DNA from: Phragmites australis
Lineage: Eukaryota > Streptophyta > Magnoliopsida > Poales > Poaceae
NCBI RefSeq assembly: GCF_958298935.1
Contig: NC_084933.1
Span: 28,606,334-28,670,333 of the forward strand
Direction of reading: 5' to 3'
DNA: 64,000 bases
The notes below the pieces were generated by a model that searched no databases, was not told the DNA's origin, and saw only the letters and a list, made by a program, of their open reading frames with translations. Made by a program: the position numbers and the translations under genes. This document shows, piece by piece, positions 23,852-34,782 of this stretch (position 1 is its first letter; the number at the start of each line of letters is the position of its first letter).

Positions 23852-25374
23852 ATGTCGGCGGGCGACAGGAAGAAGACGGCGTGCGTGACCGGAGGGAACG
23901 GGTACATCGCCTCGGCGCTCATCAAGATGCTGCTGGAGAAGGGGTACGCCGTGAAGACGACGGTCAGGAACCCCGGTCCGATAATTCTCTCCCATCTCTT
24001 GTTCAGTTCAGTATTAAGTGAGTGACTTGCTTAATTAGGCTCTGAGCTGTGATTCTGAAACCCCCAGATGACATGGAGAAGAACTCCCACCTCAAGAGCT
24101 TGCAGGCGCTTGGCCCCCTGACGGTCTTCCGCGCCGACCTGGACGAAGAAGGCAGCTTCGACGACGCCGTCTCCGGCTGCGATTACGCCTTCCTCGTCGC
24201 CGCTCCGGTGAAGCTCGCGTCCGAGGATCCAGAGGTGCACAAACGTGACCACGAATCTTCGTTTTCACATCACCATGGTGCTATCACTACCTATTGTGAT
24301 GGGGGTGCTGGCTGTTTTCACGTGCTCGATTTGGTGAATTTCAGAAGGATCAGATTGAGCCGTCTGTCCGAGGTACTCTGAACGTCATGGGTTCGTGCGC
24401 GAAAGCTGGGACGGTGAGGCGCGTGATCCTGACCTCATCGGCAGCCGGAGTCTACATCAGGCCGCAGCTGCAAGGCGACGGGCACGTCCTGGACGAGGAG
24501 TCCTGGTCCGACGTCGAGTACCTCACAGCCGAGAAGCCACCAACCTGGGTCTGTACACCCATGCTCTCAGGATACATGCATGTTCACTCTGTCCTGAATC
24601 CGACAACATTTGCTGACGAAGTAGGGTGCCGTGTTTGGATCAGGGATACTGCGTGTCGAAGGTGCTCCTGGAGAAGGAAGCGTGCAGATTCGCGCAGGAG
24701 AATGGCATCAGCCTCGTCACCATCTGCCCCGTCATCACCGTGGGTGCGGCGCCAGCCACGAAGGTCCGCACGAGCGTCGTCGACAGCCTCTCCTTGCTAT
24801 CCGGTGAGTGAGTTCCAACTTCCAAGCGCCAAATGATGACCGAAAGATAGCCTAGCCGCTCAGCTTGGGAGTTCCGGTGTATGATCCATGCATGGTGGTT
24901 TTTTTTCTTTGCGTAATCTTCAGGCGACGAGGCAGCGCTCGGCGTGCTCAAAGGCATCGAAAAGACCTCCGGCTCTGTGCAGCTGGTTCACATCGAGGAC
25001 CTCTGCCGCGCCGAGCTGTTCATCGCCGAGGAGGAGGCGGCCGCGGGGAGGTACATCTGCTGCAGCCTCAACACTACCGTCGTCGAGCTCGCACGCTTCC
25101 TGGCCCAGAAATACCCGCAGTACAACGTGCAAACAAATCTGCTGTAAGAATCGGATCCAGAGCTCTGAATTCTGACACTTGCTTTGCACTGACCATGAGT
25201 GATTCAATGCTTGCACTTAGCAGCACCGACGATCAGCTCCTCGAGAAGCCGAGGGTCCTCCTTTCGTCGGCGAAGCTGGTCAGGGAGGGGTTCGAGTTCA
25301 AGCACAACAGCCTGGACGAGATGTACGACAACGTCGTGGAGTACGGCAAGGCCCTGGGAATTCTGCCCAACTGA
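23852..25374 (+). CDS. Anthocyanidin reductase/DFR-like NADPH reductase, copy A1
   Basis: This extended short-chain reductase is of the type that reduces anthocyanidins or dihydroflavonols in flavan-3-ol synthesis (cytosolic); the exact substrate is not deducible. Exons 23852-23975, 24068-24234, 24345-24548, 24644-24803, 24924-25143, 25224-25374 join in frame to 341 aa, the usual family length. The N-terminal Rossmann motif is [15 protein letters not shown], followed by TTVRNPDDMEK. The catalytic Ser lies in RVILTSSAA (exon 3) and Tyr-x3-Lys is GYCVSK (exon 4); a substrate-side segment is [13 protein letters not shown] (exon 5). The protein ends ALGILPN. The ATG was chosen because its 5' context (GGCGTCCGGC before ATGTCGGCGGG) matches gene B1. 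AATAAA lies at 25446-25451. It is about 98% like A2 but has a different promoter. Confidence 0.9.
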
Positions 25375-27159
25375 TCATGTGATGCTCCTCTGCTTTCGAT
25401 CGATGATCACAAGTCGGAACACATCCCCAAATCATGTATTCTCAGAATAAAAGTCTATGCTACTAGTACGCCGAACTGCAGTTGTTCTATCTACCTATTA
25501 TCTTAGTATTTAAATATTAAAAAAACTACCACATTAAAAAATTATCAGTTAATAGAAACAAAACTAAACCACTTATCATTATGAACATCTAACGGTCTAG
25601 ATTAAATAAAAAATATAAAAAAAAATAATAAATAGTTAAATTTGAAATTAAAAATTATAGAAATTAATAGTTCTATTTCTGTACGATTTGGGAAGCAAAA
25701 TATCTAAATAAAGAGTCCAAATAAAATAAAATAATTTATTAATCAAATTATTGTAAAATTATTTAGAATAGAAAAAAGAAGAATCCATAGAAAATATAGT
25801 CTTAGGAAAAAAATCAAATTATTATAAAAATAAATACTTGAATAAATAGTCTAATCAAGAAACACCGTGTAGCTCAAGTTTATCGCATAAGTAGGCAGCA
25901 GACAATGTACAAACCTATTTTGATTTTAATTACACTTCCTACACTTGACATAAGATTTTGGTAGTCGATAAAAACGTATACGAATCAAACCAATATATAT
26001 ACGATTCAGGTACAAGTTTGGAGCATAAATATTTTTCTCTTCCTCTAACATATTTTTTTTATCTCTTTTAATTTTATATGTTTTGTAACTAAATGATACT
26101 AACCTTATAAAAAAAGATAAAAGACTAATTTTTAATCAAATGTTATTATGATATAACGAGACTAGTTGAGTTATTAACGTGAATCAACTTGCTAGTTCAC
26201 ATATAACGTGCTTCTGTACTTGTCACATAGACGACGGCGACAAATGTATTGCCCAATATCACTTGAAAACTAAAGATAATTACTTTCCTAGTTCTACACG
26301 TGATCTATCTCCTACTTGAAACCAAATACATTTGACATCCTCTTGAAACTAGCAATTGCACACTGAAATCAATCTAGTATATAATAATGTATGGAAATTA
26401 AATATTAGATGTTTAGGTATAGAAGAAAAATAATAAGAGATTGAATGTATTTTTAGAATATATATAAGATAAATATTGGATATCTAGATTTGAAAACAAT
26501 TAATGTGATATTAAATATATTTTTGGAATGAGGAATAGAGAGAATATTTGCACAGTGACTATTTTATCAACTCGGATGGATAATGAAGATCATTCGATTC
26601 TACTACAACTTGTACATTTTATATAAGTATAGACTATAACTAAAATAGTTCTAATTAATCTATACCGTGATTACCTCCGGTGAGATCCTTTCCCCATACA
26701 AAAATTGTTGCGATAAAGATCTGAAATTGTTCCATGGACAAAAAAAAAAGTTCCGACGAAGAAATCAAATTGTTCCGCGCCATTTAGCTCCCCACCTACT
26801 CTTCTTCTTCCTCTTCTCTGGCATGGAGACGAGTTTCACAGTAATTTGCACATTAAATCTGTAGTTTCACGGTAATTTTTTAAATTTGTTGTTTTTAATA
26901 CAGTGACACGCTAATTTTTTGTATTATTGTGATACAACTTATTAAATATGTATACTCTCTTCATGTTGAACGCTCTTCCATTGCACCGATGCTCTTGAAG
27001 CCGAATGATGTGCATGCATGGAAGACCTAGCGCTTGCAATGGAATGGACTCTTCTCCCGACCGTGCAGGAAACGGGCTGCGAGAGCCATTCGTATGATCT
27101 GCTCAGTGACTTTGGTCTGGTCTAAATACTCCAAAAGAAGTAACTCGATCCTTGGAAAT
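25375..27159. repeat. 3' flank of A1, shared with A2
   Basis: This AT-rich stretch has no gene. It matches 48029-49835 with scattered substitutions and small indels; together with the gene body the A repeat spans 23866-27159 versus 46520-49835. The match ends abruptly after CTTGGAAAT in both copies, marking a rearrangement breakpoint. Confidence 0.9.
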
Positions 27160-28480
27160 CTTCTAATCTAAACTATAAAGGTGTGAAGCCTGCAACGTCT
27201 GTTTCCACCCAAAAAAATTATACCCACATGTACCCACCACTCCCTCCACTCTCAGATCTGTAACAACTTGTAAACATCTCACACATCAAGGATCCAAATT
27301 CAATCATGTAAATATGTTTACACATCCAAAGGATCATATTGATTAGAGTAACTTTTCCTCACGGCGTTGAATGCACCATCGAATCTACCCTCTCTTTCCT
27401 TATTGACAGTAATGCTAATCAATTCCTCGTGATTTCTTTCCAAACCAAATGACTGCTACCTCCTGGCGATCTCTTTTTCTGTCCCGTCCCTATCCTTCCC
27501 TCCCCTCCGAACCCCGCTCTCCTGCGGCCGTCCTGGTCTGCGACCACCATCGACGCACGACAACACCACCTCGCCACCGTCCCGTGCCCTTCCAAACATC
27601 AGAGGAACCCTCGCCGCCGCCACTCCGCGCACACCCTCCCGTGCCCGTCCCTCGCCACCGCCACTACGCGCACACCCCCCGTGCCCGTCCCTCACTGCCG
27701 CCACTCCACGCGCCCTTCCCCCATGCTCGTCGCATCGCCGCCCCCATCCCACCTCGAAGTCGCGCGGCTACGAGCTAGCTGCCGTGGCCGCCCATCGTCC
27801 GCCGCGATCGAACGTCGACGCTGCGCCCCTCCTTTGCGGCGGTGATCCGACGCCCCTCCTTCACAGCGGTGATTCACCTCGACGCCGCGGCGATCATACG
27901 CCCCTCCTTCGCGGCGGCGACCTCCCCCTCCTGACTCAGGTCTTCATAAATTTGGAAAAGAATGTGCTCTTATCATGCGCATTCATAAATTTGGAAAAGA
28001 AGGAGTTCATCAAGCAGTTCTCTGAAATTTCATCAATAAGCCATCTCTGAAATTTCATCAATAAACCAGCGGATTTTGTTATCTGGTCCAGCAGGTATTT
28101 CCTTTGTTGTTGCATCTATATTCTTTTTCCATTGATTTAAATTGAGGTCATTGAGCCTTGAGGTGGCAGTGGCCATGCTTGTTTGGAAATTATCCCGATG
28201 CCTATTTTCCTGTATTCGTCTAATTTTTCTACTATGATGCATTTAGGTTCCGAAAAACCGCCTCTATTTCTCTAAATTGTTTGCTTCTGGATCCCTTCTT
28301 CTGGCAATATTTTTGAGGTTTTTGTGAGTGATTGAAAGAGGGCACAAGTATCCAATGTTTTCTTGCGCCTCAATCGATCATTTAAGACTAGAAAACAATT
28401 ATTGAAGTACTCACGAGTTCTGGCTGCTAAGCTGCATAACCTTCTAAAATATTAACTGAGTAATTGTGATAGTGTTGGCT
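27160..28480. other. Spacer with GC-rich block
   Basis: 27440-27940 is a C-rich, proline/arginine-coding block with degenerate repeats of a CCCCTCCTT...GCGGCGGTGAT unit (about 27815-27920), then a short direct repeat of CATAAATTTGGAAAAGAA (27945 and 27984). It could be the 5' exon and leader of the unknown gene downstream, but no homology is recognised. The rest shows nothing. Confidence 0.4.
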
Positions 28481-30061
28481 TTTTGAAGAAACCAAATGTG
28501 TGACAGTAAAGCCGGGAATGCACCATTGTTGGACTATATGCTCCATTGTTGGACTTGCAGCCGTGCCTGCCATATGCTGACATTTTGCATTGCAGAAAGT
28601 AGAATGGATCTAAACTTCCGAAGAGCTGATAGCTTGTTAGTACTTAGAAAGCCTTTTTGGTGTGTAAACAATGCAAACGTGTTTTCTTATGCTCTGTATG
28701 CCTACTGTGATATGTTCGGAACAAAGAGTTGACATTTCTTTGCAAACTCGCTGCTTTTGCATTGACATGTCTATGTTTGCATTTTGAGAAAAGGTTAAAT
28801 TATCGAGCCAATTGATGTGCTGATGCCCAGTCAATTGTTTTAGATGGTTCTGTGTGACAGTATCACGGTACTAGCATGAGAAATTGCCTACAAAAGAACA
28901 TAGTACAGTAGTGATGATTAATCGATACCGAGATTTCCCAACAATTATTTGGTATAGTCATGCTGCGTCCAACTTCCAAATTCCAAAGATGATCAATTCT
29001 TCCAGGTAAGTAAAAAAAAGGTTCAGGTGTATTGTTGCTCATGTAGGTAAATGCTTACGGAACAATTGCTGAATACACTGAGAAAACAAAGAGGAAAAGA
29101 ATAAATATTGGACACTAGGGTCTTCTGTATGACTTTGAGAAATGAGTCTTCTGTATGATTTCTCAAAGCACCACTTTCTGCTGTTACTGACCATTACTGA
29201 TGCACTACATCTGCCTGAGATTTGAAATAAGATTCAGGTGTCACTTCCTCACTTGCCGTCATGCAGGTATTAATTACAGAACAGTTGCAGGTGACAAGGC
29301 TTCAAGCAAAGGCAATAGCTGATGGTAGACAGAGTAGGGCATAGGGTAAACTGAATAACTCTTTTTTGTGAGTCGATTGATGATTATTTATATCTGGCAC
29401 TATTATATGTAACTAACTTCTGCCTGCAGAAATTTGCATATTTTGTTAGTTCTGAACCTCTGGAAGAGCTTATCTGATGTTACAATGGCAGAAACAACAC
29501 AAGGGATGTTGTAGTGGTAAATGAGTGTGACTGACTGACAAATGAACTTGTAGAATCCAGAGCGAAAACCGCATCACCGCGATGTGATAAGGTTACTTTG
29601 CTTCTTATAATTGGTAAATGATCTATCGGCTGGCACTACACAATCAACTAAAACTTTGGCATGCCTGCTTCTGTTTGTTGTGTTCTTATTGCTGTCTGTC
29701 TGGTGCGGTTATGTCGCTGAAGATTGTACGGCGTGAGTGTGACCTCCATGTTGTTAGGCCTTAGATGTGCAGTCATCAGGGTATTTCCATTTAGGAATCT
29801 CTGAGGATTTCTTGTTGGTTTTGAGCCACCATCTTGAGGTTTCCAGAATGAATCTCAAGAACCGGCACCATTGGCAGGCTTTTCTCGTTTCTGTATTTGC
29901 GATGGTTTGTATTGGTATGTTTCCATTTGAAATGCAAAATCAGAAACTACATCGTTACAGGAAGTTGCTGCTCCAGTGATCAATACATCCTTATCATGGT
30001 TGTCTGCCAATGGTGCCATATGATGTAGTGATGCACAATTACAGAAGATAACACTATCACA
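28481..30061. other. Spacer without recognised gene
   Basis: Only a partial copy (28525-28575, GCTCCATTGTTGGACTTGCA) of the 239-bp repeat at 30062-30538 is notable. Several AG|G junctions could be acceptors, but no exon chain can be built. Confidence 0.5.
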
Positions 30062-30538
30062 ATTGTTGGACAGTACTCCTCATTATGCTATATGCTCCAT
30101 TGTTGGACTTGCAGCCGTGCCTGCCATATTCGTTTTGCTATTTTTTTTATCCGGGTTTAATTATTTTCCTAAACGAATATTTTCCTACGTTAGCGATTTC
30201 ATTGATCGTTGTTATGTTTAGGCATCATACAGGTGGCCAGATGTCACAGGAAGAAAAATGTAGAGAGCATCGTGAGTACCAACAAAAGTATCGTCAGCGC
30301 ATTGTTGGACAGTACTCCTCATTATGCTATATGCTCCACTGTTGGACTTGCAGCCGTTCCTGCCATATTCGTATTGCTATTTTTTTATCCAGGTTTAATT
30401 ATTTTCCTAAACGGATATTTTCCTACGTTAGAGATTTCATTGATCGTTGTTATGTTTAGGCATCATACGGGTGGCCAGATGTCACAGGAAGAAAAACGTA
30501 GAAAGCGTCGCGAGTACCAACAAAAGTATCATTAGCGC
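30062..30538 (+). repeat. 239-bp direct tandem repeat (two copies)
   Basis: Copy 1 is 30062-30300 and copy 2 is 30301-30538, both starting ATTGTTGGACAGTACTCC and ending in a coding piece that translates GEYQQK-like in copy 1 (SQEEKCREHREYQQKYRQR). The copies differ at about a dozen sites. Copy 2 has lost the exon's splice acceptor (ACAG to ACGG at about 30470) and turned CAG into TAG (30532-30534). Confidence 0.9.
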
Positions 30539-32330
30539 AAGAAAGAGGCATCACAGGATGAAAATCTTCAAATGGATTTACCCATTCAGATATCACGAGT
30601 AATGCCAGGTATTATGTTACCCAGCTCATACTACTTCCACACCCTACGCAATATTGTATCAGCAGACGATTGATTTGGCCATCCACTTTTTTAGTCACTC
30701 CAGCTCTAACGAGTATGTCGCAAGTTGAATGTCGGCCACATTCATCGCCGAACCCTAACCGTGGATGTTATCCTTTTAAAAACATCACAAATATCATAAA
30801 CACAGGTACCTAGATTCGTTGTCCTTATAAATATTCAATGGTGCGACACATTTGAGAGTTTGTATTGAAGTGTTTGTGTGTAAAATAGGTGGCCGAGAAA
30901 ATGGTGCACTGGTTGGTACTTCGTCGCCCATTGAGCAGCCACATGTAATGAAGTCTACGAGTGGCCATGGGGCCCAACTGACCGAAAAGGAGATAGATGA
31001 AAAACGGCAAAAGCGGAATGAGTACCAGCGTGGATATCGTCGACGCAGGAAAGAAGAAGCATCAGCCAGGGTCGATGACATAAATTATTACAGTCGAATG
31101 CGAATTTCTGCACTGTCCACACCAGGGCAATCCCATGAAGGTGATATTATATTCGAATGCCTAAACATTTGCAGTTTAAGTAATCAGACATTTGTAAAGA
31201 TTGAAGTATCTTGGGCACAGGTGGATTGCGTGGTACTCATATTAATTTAATTGGAACAACGCAGTCTGCACTCACTAGCATTGTCGCGATGGGGCAATCA
31301 CATAATGATGGAGGTGTTTTTTTAGTTCTAGATGATATATATAGCTGTTGTTTGGTTATATATATAAACAATTGTATGATTTTTTTTAATTTTTTTTTTT
31401 TTGCAGGTCCAAAGCATGGTACTCAAGCTTCCCAGATTTGGATGGCTCACTCTGCACTCACTAGAATGCACACACCAGGGCTATCATGTCACAATAAAGG
31501 TGACTGCCATAGTTGTTTCATAGCTTATTTTATCTAAACAAGTTTTGGCAAACATCTGGTTTGGTTTATTGGTTCATAATTGCTGTTATCAGCCGACGGA
31601 GGCATCAGATCACATGCACACTATGAGGGTTTCAAGACTCTATTTAGGGACGTGACCAATACCATCTCTTCAGGTAACACAGTACTTAATTTAAATTGTA
31701 TTAATCTGAAAAAAATATGCTGTCTACGTGATCCTAAAAGCCCTTATTTACTGTTCAGTAGGCAAAACCATGGACGACAAGGAGGGGGATATTAAGGGGG
31801 ATAGACGGCTGTATATGGTGGATTATCGCAAACGAAAGAAAGCCAAAGCGACAACTGTTACTGAGGATCCACATTCAGATGCAACCCCACATACGAGGAC
31901 GCCCGGTACGGTACATGGAAGCATTTTGCCCCCTGCTTTTTTTAAAACAAAAATTGACAATATAGTATTGATATGTCATAATCATGTTACATCAATTACT
32001 GGCTGTAGGAAAGGAAAATTCATGTACTCATGGACCTGGGAAGCCAGTTGGTACAGACAGTGCTACTCCTTGTGAGAGTGATGGAGATAATTGGCTCCAT
32101 AGAAATAATTCATACCTACGGCGAAACAAACCGCCAAAAAAAGCAGTTCCGGCTGTGGACGTGCCTTTGGTAACTCCTTGTGAGAGTGATGGTGATAATT
32201 GGCTCCATAGAAATGATTCATATGTATGGCCAAACAAACAGCCAAAAAACGCAGTTCCGGATGTAGATGTTCCATTGGTCAATGTAACACCACCGACTGG
32301 CCCAGTTGGTGATAGAAAATCCGAGAGTTT
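30232..32330 (+). CDS. Unknown protein, chain of phase-1 symmetric exons (partial)
   Basis: Not recognised with certainty. Six GT-AG exons join in one open frame, each multiple-of-three long and split after base 1 of a Gly/Ala-type codon: 30889-31140 (252), 31221-31313 (93), 31407-31499 (93), 31593-31673 (81), 31762-31905 (144) and 32009 to about 32330. A damaged exon precedes them (from about 30232). Charged repeats recur: EEKCREHREYQQKYRQR, DEKRQKRNEYQRGYRRRRKE and GDRRLYMVDYRKRKKAK. SAL(S/T)..(M)..(T)PGQSH-like ends recur in the first three complete exons. The last exon holds two about 35-residue repeats (PCESDGDNWLHRN; 32066-32275). The basic EYxxxYRxRK style recalls N-terminal parts of Helitron-encoded helicases in grasses, but no Rep or helicase domain is in view. 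The 3' side runs into another repeat. Confidence 0.45.
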
Positions 32331-32518
32331 TTTTTATTTTTATATGTTTTCGATTAAAAAATTAAATAAATAGACTCCTGATAAAATAAATTACAAAACT
32401 AGACGCCTACCGCTCTCTCAGTGGGTCCTTACCGCCCCTTGAGAGGGCGGTAAGCATTCCCAAAGCCTCTTACCGCCCTTTCAGGGGGTGGGTAGGCTTA
32501 CAGCCCTCTGAAGTTAGG
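32331..32518. repeat. Hairpin-containing repeat (TTACCGCCC family)
   Basis: CTTACCGCCC and GGGCGGTAAG at 32429-32455 form 10-bp perfect arms around a 7-base loop, and further CTTACCGCCCT copies follow. The AT-rich lead-in resembles 43580-43740, where a similar but decayed CCGGTAAAAGCTCTTACC hairpin occurs. It looks like the end of an unclassified transposon that cut off the unknown gene's 3' part. Confidence 0.5.
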
Positions 32519-32520
32519 CT

Positions 32521-32927
32521 AACTCCAGCAAAATCCTTAAAAATGATCGGTATTCCTGTATGCTACTGTAGAGGCTATCGTATTCATAGTATGTAAATTT
32601 TGTAGTACTCTCTCCTCAACACTGCTTAGAGAGGATGATTATGGCTCCCAAAGACAAAATGAGAGTAATAGAATATACGAAATAAAGTAGTTGGAGATGA
32701 AAAATAAAAAATAGTATAATAATATTAAAAAAATACTATAATAGTATTATAAGAAATAAAATTTTAAAATATCTATGTAAGACGACCTTAACATCGCTGA
32801 AGGTACGCGGCATCTTCCATTGCCGGATGTCGGATGTCGAATGTCTCGAGGACTGCTCTTCTGTTCCGTCCGGTGAAATTGACCTGCCGGTGGACAGCGG
32901 TCGGTCCCAACTGCCTCTCTCCGGATG
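32521..32927. repeat. Upstream copy of the B-gene promoter segment
   Basis: It matches 33976-34468 with about 10% difference and indels, beginning AACTCCAGCAAA and ending CTCTCCGGATGCCC. The first part (to about 32770) is MITE-like (AT-rich, starting with the CTCCAGCAAA motif common in grass MITEs). The last 140 bp are unique promoter sequence. It ends exactly where the 19-kb tandem unit begins. Confidence 0.8.
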
Positions 32928-33975
32928 CCCTCTTACAGATTTTGTGGCCATTGACATCCCTAGCCGCAGAAGATCCCTCCTAGCACTGTTTCGAGCACGA
33001 GCACTGAGGTCATCGCTAACGTCGGTCCCACGGCTCATCGACATCAGCCAACGCCAAATTTGCTACGCGCACCTGACAGTTTTACATACAGTTCTGTTTT
33101 GGCCAAATATTGTTGCGCGCAACCAGCGGAGCGTATCAAGAAATTTGCACGCACAATCTTTTTTTAGCTGAAAATTACTACTTGCACTTACAACATACCA
33201 TGAAGTTTTTTCCTTCCGAATCAAACATATTTTTTACCTATAATTTTCCTTCACCATGTCATTCGATAAATTTAATATTAAGAAGTTTAATATCAAAATT
33301 AGTTTTTTCATATGATAAATTCAAATGAAAGTTATTTACACCAAGTCATTCTCTAGTACTAAGTTAAAGTATTGATTGAATTTAGATAGTATTCGTGGTG
33401 CATAGTATTGATTGAAGTTTCAGAGACATTCTGTTCATAAACTTTTTTATAAGAATTTTAAGTCAAAATGAGGTTTGTTGAATAATGCTTCAAACTAAGT
33501 GTTCTAGTAGAATAAATCTCATCAGACGCCTGTAAATGTAGTAACTTGTATTGAGTACCATCGTAATAATATAATCATCGCATATGGTTTTTATCTCTAT
33601 ATTGAAGATTTTTTCATATAATATCTGTGCTTTCAAAAAAAGATCCAAATTACAAGATCCTCGTTATCATCTTAGGTCATCTCCAACAGCTACCTCAAAT
33701 TTTCATCCTAAAAACAATATTACAGCATCCTCTATCACTATTACAACATCCCTTATTTTTTCATCTTCAGCAGCTACCATATTTTCTACCTTCTACTCCT
33801 CTTTTTCTCCCTCCGATCCCGCTGTCAGCCTCTGTAAACAGTAATGCTACAGTGATGTGTACTGCTATAGTTACCGAAAAATACAGACCACCCCTCTCTC
33901 CACATCACTGTAGCAGCAATGTAGCACCAGATGAGGTAGCTGCTAGAGATCGATTTTCAGTGCTGGAGTTGGTGC

Positions 33976-34468
33976 CAACTCCAGCAAAGTCCTTAAAAAC
34001 GATCGGTATCCCTGTATGCTACTGTAGAGCCTGAATCTGAGGCTATCGTATTCATGTGCACCACTCCAGTTGAGTCTTTTTTCACTGCTACAATGATGCG
34101 GCAGGAGCTAGTACTTAAAATTTGTAAATTTATAGTACTCTTTCCTCAACACTGCTCGGAGAGGATGATTATGGTTCCAGACAAAACGAGAGTAATAGAA
34201 TATACAAAATAAAGTAGTTGTTGGAGATAGAAAAAAATTAAAAAAAATATTATAATAATATTTAAAAAAAATACTATAATAATATTATAAAAAATAAATT
34301 TTTAAAATATCTATGTAAGACGACCTTAACATCGCTGAAGGTACGCGGCATCTGCCATTGCCGGATGTCGGATGTCGAATGTCTCGAGGACTGCTCTTCT
34401 GTTCCGTCCGGTGAAATTGACCTGCCGGTGGACCGCGGTCGGTCCCAACTGCCTCTCTCCGGATGCCC
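33976..34468. repeat. Downstream copy of the B-gene promoter segment
   Basis: This copy is the immediate promoter of B1. It differs from the upstream copy by a roughly 70-bp extra stretch after TTCATGTGC and by substitutions. 33300-33950 upstream of it is AT-rich with MITE-like CTCCAACAGC...GTGCTGGAGTTGG ends (33675 and 33958) and no gene. Confidence 0.8.
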
Positions 34469-34477
34469 ACGGCTGAG

Positions 34478-34499
34478 CACGTGTGCCAACCAACCGATC
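34478..34499 (+). promoter_or_regulatory. G-box next to MYB AC-element, B1 promoter
   Basis: CACGTG (34478-34483) is separated by two bases from CCAACCAACCGATC (34486-34499). The first is a bHLH site; the second contains ACCAACC, an R2R3-MYB AC-element. They stand about 165 bp upstream of the TATA box. This pairing is what MYB-bHLH-WD40 complexes use on flavonoid promoters; function here is inferred. Confidence 0.6.
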
Positions 34500-34516
34500 A
34501 AGCACCACCGACTGCG

Positions 34517-34572
34517 CCTTCTCCTATAGTGGATTCTGGCATCTCCTTCTCCTATAGTGGATTCTGGCATCT
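34517..34572 (+). repeat. 28-bp tandem repeat in the B1 promoter
   Basis: Two exact copies of a unit starting CCTTCTCCTATAGTGG lie between the MYB/G-box pair and the TATA box. Confidence 0.9.
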
Positions 34573-34659
34573 CCTGGCCCTAAAAATGTTTCATTGATCT
34601 TCTCCGTAACGAGATCGTTCATTTTATCATCCATTTGTGCCTGCCTGCCTACTTGTCAC

Positions 34660-34667
34660 TATATAAA
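34660..34667 (+). promoter_or_regulatory. TATA box of B1
   Basis: TATATAAA lies 116 bp upstream of the ATG at 34783, so the leader would be about 85-90 nt. Confidence 0.75.
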
Positions 34668-34782
34668 TGCAGGCTTCAGGCTGTCGCAGGCATCAGTCCA
34701 CCAGGCGAATCTCAGTTTTTGAATTCCAGTGATCGAGCGAGCGAATCCTCTTTCCTTTTGTCAGGAGTGGTGGCGTCCGGCG

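Noticed and set aside
27449..27778. 109-aa proline-rich frame
   Set aside because: Compositional; no start context, splice evidence or homology seen.
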